Positions 54,983-63,908 of a DNA stretch of 64,000 nucleotides are shown one piece after another; position 1 is the first letter of the stretch; the number at the start of each line of letters is the position of its first letter. Both the position numbers and the translations under genes were made by a program. Source of the DNA: an uncultured Roseobacter sp. (GTDB lineage Bacteria; Pseudomonadota; Alphaproteobacteria; Rhodobacterales; Rhodobacteraceae); assembly GCA_947501635.1 (NCBI GenBank), contig CANMWT010000005.1:124001-188000 (forward strand). The letters are read 5' to 3'. Below the pieces are notes generated by a model that saw only the letters and a list, made by a program, of their open reading frames with translations, ran no database searches and had not been told where the DNA came from.

Positions 54983-56427
54983 TACAAAGCCTCCTGTGCG
55001 ATTTTGGGGTTCAATCCGTCACGTCGGTGCGGCGTCGGTATTATGTCGGTATTATGTTGGTGCATCGTCAGCGCGGCTGCGCGCGGCGCAAGGCCATAGA
55101 AGGTCAGCGCGGGGCCCACCATATCGGCCGCAGCGAGGGCCGCCGGCAATGCCTCGAGCGTGGTTTCCAGAATACGCTGTTCGGGACGCGAAGCGTTCTC
55201 GATCACGGTGACGGGGGTCTGACGGTCAGCGCCGTGCATGATGAGCCGGCCCTGAATGAAGCGGGCGGACTTCTTGCCCATGTAGATGGCGGCGACTTCG
55301 CCGGCGCGCGCAAGCGACGCCCAATCGTGATCGGCAAAGCCTTTCATGTCGTGTCCTGTCAGAAAGCGCACCGAGGAGTTGCGTGTGCGTTTTGTCAGGC
55401 TTTGCCCGATGGCGGCGACAGCGGCAGAGGCAGAGGTGATACCGGGCACGATCGACCACGCGATGGCCTGCGCATCTACTGCGTCGATCTCTTCGTCAAG
55501 GCGCCCGAACACGGTTGCGTCCCCGGATTTCAGGCGCACCACCTGCGCGCCTTGTTGGGCATGCTCGATAATCAAATCGTTGATCGTGTCTTGCGACATC
55601 GAGGGGCCGAAGCCTTCCTTACCGGCGTCGATCATGATCGCTTCGCGACGGGCCAGTTCAAGGATCGGCTGGCTGATGAGCCGGTCGTAGATGACCACAT
55701 CTGCCTCGTCGAGCACACGGCGTGCTTTCATCGTCAAAAGATCAGGATCGCCGGGACCTGCGCCGACAAAATGTACATGCCCCGCGCGGGCTTCACGCTC
55801 CAGATGTTCGGTGAGCAGGGCGTCAAGGCTTTCCTGTACCTTTGCCTCACCCTGTTTGATCGCCTCGGGGCCGGCGCGGAAGTAGTAATCACGCCAGAAA
55901 TCCCGTCGGGCGCGGCCGAAGGGCAGCGCATCCGCCACTTTGCGGAAGGACTTTCCAATGCGCGCAAGGGTGCCGAGCGCTGCGGGAAGGCGTGCTTCCA
56001 TGTCCGCCTTGATTGCGCGGGCCAACACAGGGGCCGCACCCTCGGTACCGATTGCGATGGTCACCGGGTCACGGTCAATGATGGCAGGGGTAATGAACTG
56101 GCTGTCTTGCAGGTTGTCCACGATGTTGACAAGCGCCCCATCCGCACGCGCCAAAGCGCTGGTGCGCGCATCTTCTGCGTCGTCTTCGTCAGCGGCATAA
56201 AACAGCGCCGCGCACAGCGCATCCCCGGGGGCCATCGCGCGGGGCACAAGCGTCAGTTTGCCTTCTGCCTGCCACCGCAGGATTTCAGCTGCGGGATCGG
56301 GCGCAAATACCGTGAGATGTGCGGTGGTCTTCATCAGCAGCCGCAATTTAGCCAGAGCGGCCTCACCCCCGCCGGACACCACAACCCGGCGGCCGTGTAC
56401 GCGCATGAATACTGGAAAATGGTCCAT
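54982..56427 (-). CDS. cysG: Siroheme synthase, trifunctional CysG
   Basis: Makes siroheme for the sulfite reductase. Its N-terminal third (residues 1-210) is precorrin-2 dehydrogenase/ferrochelatase (FPVFMRVHGRRVVVSGGGEAALAK, GTEGAAPVLARAI). Its C-terminal part (about 215-465) is uroporphyrinogen-III methyltransferase (GHVHFVGAGPGDPDLLTMKA, ADVVIYDRL, VVRLKSGDATVFGR). At 481 aa it is full length. It is first in the cysG-DUF2849-cysI-cysH-DUF934 series and is divergent from an Lrp-type regulator. The shared promoter region holds a 7-bp inverted repeat. Confidence 0.96.
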   Translation of the reverse strand: MDHFPVFMRVHGRRVVVSGGGEAALAKLRLLMKTTAHLTVFAPDPAAEILRWQAEGKLTLVPRAMAPGDALCAALFYAADEDDAEDARTSALARADGALVNIVDNLQDSQFITPAIIDRDPVTIAIGTEGAAPVLARAIKADMEARLPAALGTLARIGKSFRKVADALPFGRARRDFWRDYYFRAGPEAIKQGEAKVQESLDALLTEHLEREARAGHVHFVGAGPGDPDLLTMKARRVLDEADVVIYDRLISQPILELARREAIMIDAGKEGFGPSMSQDTINDLIIEHAQQGAQVVRLKSGDATVFGRLDEEIDAVDAQAIAWSIVPGITSASAAVAAIGQSLTKRTRNSSVRFLTGHDMKGFADHDWASLARAGEVAAIYMGKKSARFIQGRLIMHGADRQTPVTVIENASRPEQRILETTLEALPAALAAADMVGPALTFYGLAPRAAALTMHQHNTDIIPTPHRRDGLNPKIAQEAL

Positions 56428-56506
56428 CTCTGTGCCTTTCAGTCTTTGAACGCAATATAGGAAAAAATTCTAAAAAAAGGCTATAGACTGCGGTTGATAA
56501 GGACAT

Positions 56507-56536
56507 ATGTTCCGTTTATTGCAGGAATAGGAACAT
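56507..56536. promoter_or_regulatory. Inverted-repeat operator candidate in the cysG-Lrp divergent promoter
   Basis: ATGTTCC (56507-56513) and its reverse complement GGAACAT (56530-56536) are separated by 16 bases, so their centres are 23 bases apart. An overlapping ACATATGT palindrome extends the left half. Spacing and position suit an Lrp-type dimer site. Confidence 0.5.
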
Positions 56537-56563
56537 CAGAGCGACAAGAGGCGGGAAACAGGA

Positions 56564-57025
56564 ATGACAGTTCGGATTGACGCGACGGATCGGAAAATCC
56601 TCAAGACATTGCAGCAGGACGCCGGCCAGTCGCTGGACGAGATTGCGGCTAAAATCGGCTCTTCCAAGACGCCGGTATGGAACCGGATTCGCAAAATGCG
56701 CGACGCAGGCGTGATCGGGCAGCAGACCGTGGTTCTGGATGCAGAGGCGTTGGGCTTTGAGGCGTGTTTCTTTGTGCTGATCCGCACATCGGAGCATGAA
56801 GCAGAGTGGCAGGCAGCCTTTCTCAAGGCGTTGCAGGACCGGCCCGAAGTACAGGAGGCACACCGTCTTGCCGGAGACATCGACTATATACTGAAGGTAC
56901 GTGTCCAGAATGCGCGCGCCTATGATGCCTTCTATCAGGCGTTGATCTCGGAGGTGCGGGTGCACAATGTGACGGCGCTTTTGTCTATGGAAGAAATCAA
57001 ATCCACCACCATGCTGCCGCTCTAA
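56564..57025 (+). CDS. Lrp/AsnC-family regulator, probable controller of the sulfur operon
   Basis: A 153-aa transcription factor with an N-terminal helix-turn-helix (IDATDRKILKTLQQDAGQSLDEIAAKIGSSKTPVWNRI, first 50 residues) and a C-terminal RAM effector-binding domain (VLIRTSEHEAEWQAAFLKAL, AHRLAGDIDYILKVRVQ). GGAAACAGGA gives a ribosome site. It is divergent from cysG, with 136 bases between the starts, so it probably controls the sulfate operon and itself. Regulators of this type sense amino acids; here a sulfur amino acid would make sense. That is inference. Confidence 0.9.
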   Translation: MTVRIDATDRKILKTLQQDAGQSLDEIAAKIGSSKTPVWNRIRKMRDAGVIGQQTVVLDAEALGFEACFFVLIRTSEHEAEWQAAFLKALQDRPEVQEAHRLAGDIDYILKVRVQNARAYDAFYQALISEVRVHNVTALLSMEEIKSTTMLPL

Positions 57026-57120
57026 CAGTCATCTGACGGTGCGGCTGCGCCGCCTTTCTTTTACAGGCGGCGGCTGGCACGTGATCCCCTTTGAGCAAAG
57101 CCGCCTCTTGGTTTGACCGC

Positions 57121-58305
57121 TCAGGTGGTCACTGTAAGCGTGTCCAAGCCATGAAAGTGATAGCTGTCAGCGTAGTGGGGCGCCGCGGCCAGCGACAGTG
57201 TCGGCACCGTGTGAAACAGCGTTGCAAGAGCTATTTGCAATTCCAGCCGTGCCAGCGGCGCGCCGAGGCAAAAGTGCAGACCGCCACCGAAGGCTGCGTG
57301 GGCGACGGGCGCGCGGGTGGGTTCAAAGCGGTCGGGGTCAAGGCAAAGTGTCGGATCGCGGCCGGCGGCGCCCAGGACCAGGGCCACTTGCGCGCCTTTT
57401 GCCAGCCTGTGCTCCGCGCCAATTTCGATGTCTTCATAGGCGTAACGTGTGAAGATATGGAGTGGCGGGTCAAAGCGCAGTACCTCTTCGACAGTTGCTG
57501 CGATATGCGCGGGTGACAAGGCTTGAGGGGGCACGGGATGTTCCAGCAGGGTTTTGACCGCGTTGCCCAATGTGTGCACCGTGGCCTCGTGGCCGGCATT
57601 CAACAAAAGCACGCAGGTTCCGATCACTTCGGCAGATGTCAACTGACCGGTGTCGGTTTCGGCGCGGATCAGCTCTGTTATCAGATCGTTGCGCGGCGTG
57701 TCGCGCCGGGCGGTGATATACTCTGTCAGAAAGGTCGTGAAAGCGCGCGCCGCGGTGTTGGCCGCCACTTCGGTCGCATGGGTTCTGCCGGCCTGATACA
57801 TGGCTACCATGGCATTGGACCAGCGCAACAACTCCGGCCACATCGCCTCGGGGACGCCGAGCAGACGTGCGATGATCCGCACGGGCACCTGTGTGCAATA
57901 GGCGGACAGAAGATCGAAAGGGCCACGGGGAAAATCCGCGATGAGGTGGTGGCAGATCTCTTCTATCTGAGGGGCCAGCCCCGCGATCTGCCGGCTGGTA
58001 AAGGCGCGGAGCACAAGGCCGCGCAACCGGGTATGGGACGGAGGCTCGCGGTCGAGCATCGAGACGGCCTCGAGGGCTGCAAAATCGACAAGGTGGTCGG
58101 GCGTGGCGCTGCGTTGGTCTGCAGGTATCGCGCGGCCCAGTCGGCGGTCGCGCAGCAGCGCCTGCACGGTTGCTGCGTCGAACACCGCCAGCATGCCATA
58201 GTCCTGCCAGTAGGCGACCGGTGTTTCTGCCTGCGCCCTGCGGTAAAAGGGGTAGGGGTTCTGAACGAAATCGGTATCTGTAGGCGACTGGTGCAGTACT
58301 TTCAT
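57121..58305 (-). CDS. Cytochrome P450
   Basis: Heme-thiolate monooxygenase. The I-helix oxygen motif is LNAGHEATVHT, the K-helix Glu-x-x-Arg is EEVLRFDPP, and the heme loop is FGGGLHFCLGAPLARLE with the axial Cys near residue 346. At 394 aa it is a soluble class I bacterial P450. The frame is open 42 codons further upstream, but the Met chosen gives the normal family start; its ribosome site is weak. No ferredoxin gene is adjacent, so it must borrow a redox partner. The substrate is unknown. Confidence 0.93.
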   Translation of the reverse strand: MKVLHQSPTDTDFVQNPYPFYRRAQAETPVAYWQDYGMLAVFDAATVQALLRDRRLGRAIPADQRSATPDHLVDFAALEAVSMLDREPPSHTRLRGLVLRAFTSRQIAGLAPQIEEICHHLIADFPRGPFDLLSAYCTQVPVRIIARLLGVPEAMWPELLRWSNAMVAMYQAGRTHATEVAANTAARAFTTFLTEYITARRDTPRNDLITELIRAETDTGQLTSAEVIGTCVLLLNAGHEATVHTLGNAVKTLLEHPVPPQALSPAHIAATVEEVLRFDPPLHIFTRYAYEDIEIGAEHRLAKGAQVALVLGAAGRDPTLCLDPDRFEPTRAPVAHAAFGGGLHFCLGAPLARLELQIALATLFHTVPTLSLAAAPHYADSYHFHGLDTLTVTT

Positions 58306-58590
58306 GCCGTCTTTAACGCTGGGAGGGAGTACTGTGGCAAGGGGTGGCGCGCAATCAACGGCTGCATTTCGCGGTTTGCGGACCGGGCGTGCAGGGTGGG
58401 CCGCGCTTGGGGATTTTGCGTCTCGCCGCAACCGCGGCGGTGTAGTCGCCTGATTTCACAAATCTTATTCTTTGCCGCTGTGGGATGTTATCTGTGCTTG
58501 CACAAAGCGCCGTAAGGCTGTTTGCTGTCCTATAGCGCACCGTTGGGAGGCGGTGCGATGCAAAAGCAAAAAATCATCCGGGAGGAAATC

Positions 58591-59592
58591 ATGAGAATAC
58601 TGACAGCTGCAGTGGCGGCATTGACTTTGACGGTAAGCGCGGGCGCTGTGCAGGCGGCCTGTGACGACGGCGAGGTTGTCATCAAGTTCAGCCACGTGAC
58701 CAATACAGACCGGCACCCGAAAGGGATCGCGGCGAGCCTGCTTCAGGAGCGTGTGAATGAAGAAATGAACGGCAAGGCCTGTATGGAGGTTTTCCCGCAG
58801 TCCACGCTTTATAATGACGATCAGGTGCTTGAAGCACTGCTGCAGGGCGATGTTCAACTGGCTGCGCCGTCCTTGTCCAAGTTCGAGCAGTTTACCAAAA
58901 AGTTTCGGATCTTCGATTTGCCGTTCATGTTCAAAAACATCGAGGCGGTTGATGCCTTCCAGGCCTCGGACACCGGTCAGGCGATGAAGGAATCGATGAC
59001 CCGCCGTGGCCTTCTGGGGCTTGAATTCTGGCACAATGGCATGAAGCAGATGTCGGCCAATGTGCCGCTCAACAGCCCTGCGGATGCAGACGGTCTGAAA
59101 TTCCGCGTGCAGAACTCGGACGTGCTTAAGGCACAGATGGCCGCGCTTGGCGGATCGCCGCAGCCGATGGCCTTCTCGGAAGTTTACGGCGCGCTGCAGA
59201 CCGGCGTTGTGGACGGTCAGGAGAACACGTGGTCCAACATCTATGGGCAGAAGTTCTTCGAAGTGCAGGACGGTATCACCGAAACGAACCACGGCATCAT
59301 CGACTATATGGTCGTGACATCCGTGGATTGGTGGGATGGTCTTGATGGCGAAGTACGCGACCAGCTGCGCACGATCCTTGCAGAGGTGACAGCCACGAGG
59401 AACGCTGAATCAGCGGCCGTCAACCAGCAGGCCAAGCAGGCCATTCTGGATGCCGGTGGTGTTGTACGGGAACTGGACGCGGCGGCGCGCGATGAATGGG
59501 TCGCGGCGATGAAGCCGGTCTGGGATCAGTTCAAAGATGACGTTGGTCAGGAGAACATCGACGCAGCTCAGGCGATTAACGCAGGCTTCTAA
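58591..59592 (+). CDS. dctP: TRAP transporter substrate-binding protein, C4-dicarboxylate type
   Basis: Periplasmic binding protein of a sodium- or proton-driven TRAP carrier. A signal peptide (residues 1-22, ending GAVQAAC) precedes the DctP domain, with VVIKFSHVTNTD, FRIFDLPFMFKN, GLKFRVQNSDVLKAQM and EVYGALQTGVVDGQENTWSN. At 333 aa it has the same length as Rhodobacter capsulatus DctP as recalled and is similar to it along its length. The start at 58591 has GGGAGG at ideal spacing. dctQ and dctM follow in an operon. C4-dicarboxylates are the likely load, but specificity needs binding data. Confidence 0.92.
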   Translation: MRILTAAVAALTLTVSAGAVQAACDDGEVVIKFSHVTNTDRHPKGIAASLLQERVNEEMNGKACMEVFPQSTLYNDDQVLEALLQGDVQLAAPSLSKFEQFTKKFRIFDLPFMFKNIEAVDAFQASDTGQAMKESMTRRGLLGLEFWHNGMKQMSANVPLNSPADADGLKFRVQNSDVLKAQMAALGGSPQPMAFSEVYGALQTGVVDGQENTWSNIYGQKFFEVQDGITETNHGIIDYMVVTSVDWWDGLDGEVRDQLRTILAEVTATRNAESAAVNQQAKQAILDAGGVVRELDAAARDEWVAAMKPVWDQFKDDVGQENIDAAQAINAGF

Positions 59593-59669
59593 AGCACTTC
59601 GCAAGATATTCTCCGGCCCGCGCGGCATGTGCGGGCCGGAGACACAAGACCACAGAGGAGAGCGGGACC

Positions 59670-60350
59670 ATGTCGCACGCGTATGAAGCGGAGACCGTCC
59701 TTGGGCGGATCGTCAACGAAATAGAAGAAACGGCTATCGCGCTGATCCTTGGTCTGATGACCATCCTTACCTTCATAAACGTGGTGCTGCGCTACGGGTT
59801 CAACACGGGCATCATCTGGGGCCTAGAAGCGGTGACGTTTCTTTTTGCGTGGCTGGTGCTTTTTGGTGTGAGCTATGCGGTGAAGGTGACCGCCCATCTG
59901 GGGGTGGATGCGGTTATCAATCTTTTCTCGCCGCCGGTGCGACGTGTGCTGGCCCTTTTTGCCGGAGCGATCTGTATCGCCTATGCGGCCTTGGTGTTCA
60001 AGGGAGCCTGGGACTATTGGGCGCCATTTGCCGGGTTTGACGCAACAAGCGGGCGGTGGTTCCCCACCGGGTTCGAGGACAGCCGCGATCAGGCGTGGTA
60101 CGAGGTTGTCGATATTCCGATGCCCGAGTGGTTGCGCTGGATCGAACCTATTTTCAACATGGGTGAAGAATACGAAAAAATCCCCCGGTTCATTCCTTAT
60201 GCCATTCTGCCGTTCGGTATGGCTTTGCTGTTGTTCCGGTTCATTCAGGCGACGGTACGCGTCTGGCGCGGGGATGCGACCAATCTGATTGTCAGCCACG
60301 AGGCGGAAGATGCTGTGGAAGACGTGAAACATATGAACGCAGGGGACTGA
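59670..60350 (+). CDS. dctQ: TRAP transporter small membrane subunit
   Basis: Membrane partner of DctM with four predicted helices (about 28-50, 56-78, 92-118 and 175-200). The family pattern is seen in VNEIEETAIALILGLMTILTFINVVLRYG and LFAWLVLFGVSYAVKV. At 226 aa it is longer than most DctQ proteins because of a polar insert (about 120-170) before the last helix. The R. capsulatus DctQ is of similar size. It lies 3 bases before dctM and has AGAGGAGAG before its start. Confidence 0.92.
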   Translation: MSHAYEAETVLGRIVNEIEETAIALILGLMTILTFINVVLRYGFNTGIIWGLEAVTFLFAWLVLFGVSYAVKVTAHLGVDAVINLFSPPVRRVLALFAGAICIAYAALVFKGAWDYWAPFAGFDATSGRWFPTGFEDSRDQAWYEVVDIPMPEWLRWIEPIFNMGEEYEKIPRFIPYAILPFGMALLLFRFIQATVRVWRGDATNLIVSHEAEDAVEDVKHMNAGD

Positions 60351-60353
60351 TCC

Positions 60354-61733
60354 ATGGAAGTCGCAATTCTTTTCGCCATGGTCGTGGGCCTGATGTTGGT
60401 CGGTGTGCCGATCGCGGTCAGCCTTGGCATGTCTTCTATCGTGTTTTTGCTGGTGTTGAGCGACACCTCGCTCGGTTCTATCGCGCAGACGCTGTTTCAG
60501 GCGATGGCGGGGCATTACACCTTGCTGGCCATTCCGTTCTTTATTCTGGCTTCCTCTTTCATGTCGACGGGCGGGGTGGCGCGGCGCATCATCAGGTTTT
60601 CCATTGCACTGGTGGGGCATTTGCCGGGCGGTCTGGCCATTGCGGGTGTATTCGCCTGTATGCTCTTTGCGGCACTCTCCGGCTCTTCGCCAGCGACTGT
60701 CGTCGCCATTGGCTCTATTGTGATCGCAGGCATGCGGCAGGTCGGCTACACCAAGGATTTTGCCGCCGGTGTGATCGCGAACGCGGGCACGCTGGGCATT
60801 CTGATCCCTCCTTCGATTGTGATGGTTGTCTATGCTTCTGCCACGGATGTTTCCGTGGGGCGGATGTTTCTGGCCGGTGTGATCCCGGGCCTTCTGGCCG
60901 GGTCGATGCTGATGTTCACCATCTATATCATCGCCAAGCTGCGTGATTTGCCCAAAGGTGAATGGCGGGGCTGGGGCGAGGTTTTTGACGCCGGGCGCGA
61001 GGCGGGCTGGGGCCTGTTTTTGATCGTCATCATTCTGGGTGGGATTTACGGTGGAATTTTCACACCGACAGAGGCTGCGGCGGTTGCGGCAGTCTATGCG
61101 TTTTTTATTGCCTGCTTTGTCTACCGCGACATGGGTCCTCTGCATGTGAAAGGGGATGAGGTGCAAAACCTGACCCTGATGCGCAAGCCGATTGCGCTGA
61201 TCACGGCGTTTGTCCACAAGGACACCAAGAACACGCTGTTCGAAGCGGGCAAGCTGACGGTGACCTTGATGTTCATCATCGCCAATGCGCTGATCCTGAA
61301 ACACGTGCTGACAGACGAGCAGATACCTCAGCAGATCGCGGCAAGCATGCTTGAGGCCGGATTTGGGCCGGTGGTCTTTTTGATTATTGTGAACGTCATC
61401 CTGCTGATCGGCGGGCAGTTCATGGAACCGTCCGGGCTGCTGGTGATTGTCGCACCGCTGGTGTTCCCGATTGCGATCGAATTGGGGATCGACCCGATCC
61501 ATCTGGGCATCATTATGGTTGTGAATATGGAAATCGGGATGATCACACCGCCTGTTGGTCTGAACCTCTTTGTGACGTCAGGGGTGGCCAACATGCCGAT
61601 GATGTCTGTTGTGAAGGCCGCATTGCCGTTTACCGCCGTGCTTTTCGTCTTCCTTATCATGGTGACATATATCCCGATTATCAGCACATGGTTGCCGACG
61701 ACGGTGATGGGGCCGGAGATCATTGTGAAGTAG
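60354..61733 (+). CDS. dctM: TRAP transporter large permease subunit
   Basis: Transport-conducting subunit of the TRAP carrier, 459 aa with about 12 helices. Typical sequence includes LGMSSIVFLLVLSD at the first helices, FILASSFMSTGGVARRII, FAALSGSSPATVVAIGSI and NAGTLGILIPPSIVMVVY; the C-terminal half has GMITPPVGLNLFVTSGVAN. A moderate cytoplasmic insert near 255-300 lengthens it. It is the last gene of dctPQM. Its stop overlaps the base of the hairpin repeat at 61733. No dctBD two-component genes are present here. Confidence 0.94.
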   Translation: MEVAILFAMVVGLMLVGVPIAVSLGMSSIVFLLVLSDTSLGSIAQTLFQAMAGHYTLLAIPFFILASSFMSTGGVARRIIRFSIALVGHLPGGLAIAGVFACMLFAALSGSSPATVVAIGSIVIAGMRQVGYTKDFAAGVIANAGTLGILIPPSIVMVVYASATDVSVGRMFLAGVIPGLLAGSMLMFTIYIIAKLRDLPKGEWRGWGEVFDAGREAGWGLFLIVIILGGIYGGIFTPTEAAAVAAVYAFFIACFVYRDMGPLHVKGDEVQNLTLMRKPIALITAFVHKDTKNTLFEAGKLTVTLMFIIANALILKHVLTDEQIPQQIAASMLEAGFGPVVFLIIVNVILLIGGQFMEPSGLLVIVAPLVFPIAIELGIDPIHLGIIMVVNMEIGMITPPVGLNLFVTSGVANMPMMSVVKAALPFTAVLFVFLIMVTYIPIISTWLPTTVMGPEIIVK

Positions 61734-61782
61734 CGGGGGCGCTGCCCCCGCAGACCCCCGGGATATTTTCAGACCAAAGAAA
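61733..61782 (+). repeat. Intergenic hairpin-plus-tail repeat, copy 4
   Basis: 8-bp stem (GCGGGGGC with GCCCCCGC) and a 3-base loop, starting in the dctM stop codon. It is followed by AGACCCCCGGGATATTTT and an A-rich tail. Its layout matches the other copies. It may end dctPQM transcription before convergent tpiA. Confidence 0.55.
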
Positions 61783-61785
61783 CCG

Positions 61786-62532
61786 TCAGCTATGGGCCAG
61801 AGCCGTGATGATGGGTGAAAAATCTTCAGCTGTGAGGCTGGCGCCGCCGACCAAAGCGCCGTCCACATGGGGCAGGGCAAAGATCTCGGCGGCATTTGAG
61901 GCTTTGACCGAACCGCCGTAGAGCAGTCGCACGCTGGCGCCGGTGTCACCGAGCATCTCGCGCAGGTCGTTGCGCAGGCATGCATGTACCTCGGCGATTT
62001 GCGCCATGGATGGTATTTTGCCGGTGCCGATGGCCCAGATCGGCTCGTAGGCGATAACGAGCGTGTCGCCGGTGCTGTTTTCGGGAACGGAGCCCTGGAG
62101 TTGGCCGCGGATCACAGCGAGTGCCTCACCTGCGTCGCGTTCGGCGAGGCTTTCGCCGAGGCAGACCAGCGGCAGAAGTCCGGCGTTTTGTGCGGCGGTG
62201 GCCTTGGCGCGGACGTCTGCATCGCTTTCGTGGTAGGCTTCGCGGCGTTCTGAGTGGCCCAGAATGACGGCGGTTGCACCTGTCTCGCGCAGCATCCCGG
62301 CAGAGATGTCACCGGTATGGGCGCCACTTGCGGCATGATGGCAGTTTTGTCCGCCGATGTTGACCGGACCTGGCGCGGCCCGTGCGACGGCTTGCGACAG
62401 AAGATGTGCGGGCGGGCAGATCAGGATGTCGGTCTGTGCTTTGTTATGTGCCTGCGCGAGGGTGTCGAGCATCGAGAGCGCTTGAACATCGCCGTTCATT
62501 TTCCAGTTTCCGGCAGCCAGTTTACGTTGCAT
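61786..62532 (-). CDS. tpiA: Triosephosphate isomerase
   Basis: Interconverts dihydroxyacetone phosphate and glyceraldehyde-3-phosphate. The three catalytic positions are in place: the Lys in AAGNWKMNG, the His in LGHSERRE and the Glu in AYEPIWAIGTGKIP. The phosphate-binding C-terminal loop is YGGSVKASNAAEI and GGASL. At 248 aa it is full length. AAGGACACC lies before the start. It is divergent from the 2OG-oxygenase gene and convergent with dctM, separated from it by the repeat at 61733. Confidence 0.97.
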   Translation of the reverse strand: MQRKLAAGNWKMNGDVQALSMLDTLAQAHNKAQTDILICPPAHLLSQAVARAAPGPVNIGGQNCHHAASGAHTGDISAGMLRETGATAVILGHSERREAYHESDADVRAKATAAQNAGLLPLVCLGESLAERDAGEALAVIRGQLQGSVPENSTGDTLVIAYEPIWAIGTGKIPSMAQIAEVHACLRNDLREMLGDTGASVRLLYGGSVKASNAAEIFALPHVDGALVGGASLTAEDFSPIITALAHS

Positions 62533-62657
62533 CAGGGTGTCCTTTGTCCAGTCTCAGCCCTTGGTAACAGGCTGTTGAACCCGCGGCAAATGCTGCATCG
62601 GGGTTGCGCCCCAGGCCCTGCTATGGCAGGTGCTGCGGCACCAAGCGGAGGCCCGAC

Positions 62658-63560
62658 ATGATCCCTAGACTTGATGCGCGCAAGTTGGCGAGCCACGATC
62701 CTCAAGAGATAGCAGCGATGCGTGAGGCCGCGACCGTGACCGGTTTTGCCACGGTCCATGGCACCGGTATCAGTCCCGACCGGGTGTTGGAGATCCTTGA
62801 TTTGTATCGTGAGTTCTTTCACTTGCCGGAGGCGGAGAAGGCAGCGGTCGACATGGCGCGCACGGGGGCGAACCGCGGGTGGGGAGCGTCGGGATCCGAG
62901 CAGGTCGATCAGAACGCCAATCCCGACTACAAGCAATTTTTCGACAGCGGTTTTACCTTGCCCGAGAGTGACCCGCGCAGCGCGCTGGATGTCTATGCCC
63001 CCAATCTGTGGCCGGAAAGACCGGCGGCATTTCGTCCTGAAATCGAAAGCTATTATATGCAGGCCTGTGACGTGGCGATGGGGGTGCTACGTGCGTTGGC
63101 GAAATCGCTGGCGGTGCCGGCCAACTACTTTGACGGCGCCTTTGAGGCCCCGATGGCATTGTTGCGCGGAAACTACTATCCGGCCCGTCCTTCCTGGGCC
63201 ACGGACCAGGATTTCGGCATTGCAACGCATACAGATTACGGCTGTTTGACGCTCTTGGCCACGGACGGATCGCCTGGCCTGGAGGTGCGCAAACGTGGCG
63301 GGGGCTGGATACCGGTCAGCGCGCCGCCGGGCGAGTTTATCATCAACTTCGGCGAGATGATGGAGATTTGGAGCGAAGGTGTCGTACGCGCGACGCCGCA
63401 TCGGGTCATCGGTACGGCGCATGAGCGTTTATCGGTGCCTTTGTTCTTTAACCCTTCGGTGGATACCAACATCGCCCCTATGGGGTCTGGTGACACGATT
63501 CTGGCGGGCGAATACCTCGCGCGGCGCTTTAACGAGACCTATATTCACCTGAAGGAATGA
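62658..63560 (+). CDS. 2-oxoglutarate/Fe(II)-dependent oxygenase, isopenicillin N synthase-like
   Basis: Soluble non-heme iron oxygenase of the isopenicillin N synthase superfamily, 300 aa. It has an N-terminal DIOX_N-like domain (ATVTGFATVHGTGISPDRV, EFFHLPEAEKAAV) and the catalytic jelly roll with the iron ligands His and Asp in ATHTDYGCLT, the distal His in ATPHRVIGT and the 2-oxoglutarate Arg in RLSVPLFF. The start chosen has GGAGG. Substrates of close relatives vary widely, so none is assigned. It is convergent with the SufA-type gene, with 3 bases between the stops. Confidence 0.9.
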   Translation: MIPRLDARKLASHDPQEIAAMREAATVTGFATVHGTGISPDRVLEILDLYREFFHLPEAEKAAVDMARTGANRGWGASGSEQVDQNANPDYKQFFDSGFTLPESDPRSALDVYAPNLWPERPAAFRPEIESYYMQACDVAMGVLRALAKSLAVPANYFDGAFEAPMALLRGNYYPARPSWATDQDFGIATHTDYGCLTLLATDGSPGLEVRKRGGGWIPVSAPPGEFIINFGEMMEIWSEGVVRATPHRVIGTAHERLSVPLFFNPSVDTNIAPMGSGDTILAGEYLARRFNETYIHLKE

Positions 63561-63563
63561 GGT

Positions 63564-63908
63564 TCAGCCGAACTTGATCGATTCGCCGCAACCGCAGGCT
63601 TCGGTCACATTGGGATTGTGAAATTTGAAGCCTGATTCCAGCAGGCTGGTCTCGTAGTCGATTTCGGTGCCGAAGAGGAACATCTGCGCCATGGGCGCGA
63701 TCATCACGCGCGCGCCGTCCTGTTCCACGATTTCGTCGTTGGGATCGGTCGTCTCGACGTATTCCATCGTGTATTCCATCCCCGCGCAGCCACCTTTCTT
63801 GACGCCAATCCGAAGACCGGCGTGGCCGGCGGATTGCATCAGTTTGGCGACCTGAGCGGCGGCCCGGGGTGTGAGGGTTACAGCTTGTTTGCCTGGAATG
63901 CCGAACAT
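63564..63908 (-). CDS. Iron-sulfur cluster assembly accessory protein, SufA/IscA type
   Basis: A-type carrier that delivers Fe-S clusters. The three conserved Cys are seen in KKGGCAGM and in the C-terminal ACGCGES. The rest of the HesB-like fold is seen in LTPRAAAQVAKLM, MFLFGTEIDYETSLLESGFKFHNPN. At 114 aa it is a normal size. AAAGGAGACG lies before the start. In alphaproteobacteria such genes often end a suf operon, whose other genes may lie beyond the window edge. Whether it is SufA or IscA cannot be settled here. Confidence 0.93.
   Translation of the reverse strand: MFGIPGKQAVTLTPRAAAQVAKLMQSAGHAGLRIGVKKGGCAGMEYTMEYVETTDPNDEIVEQDGARVMIAPMAQMFLFGTEIDYETSLLESGFKFHNPNVTEACGCGESIKFG

Noticed and set aside
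55027-56460. A 477-codon open frame on the plus strand opposite cysG
   Set aside because: It mirrors cysG in high-GC DNA, and no family motif or start signal supports it.
59823-61502. A 559-codon open frame on the minus strand opposite dctQ and dctM
   Set aside because: Its composition is rich in His, Arg, Gln and Asp, as expected for the antisense of membrane-protein codons, and it has no domain or ribosome site. dctQ and dctM on the plus strand are clear.
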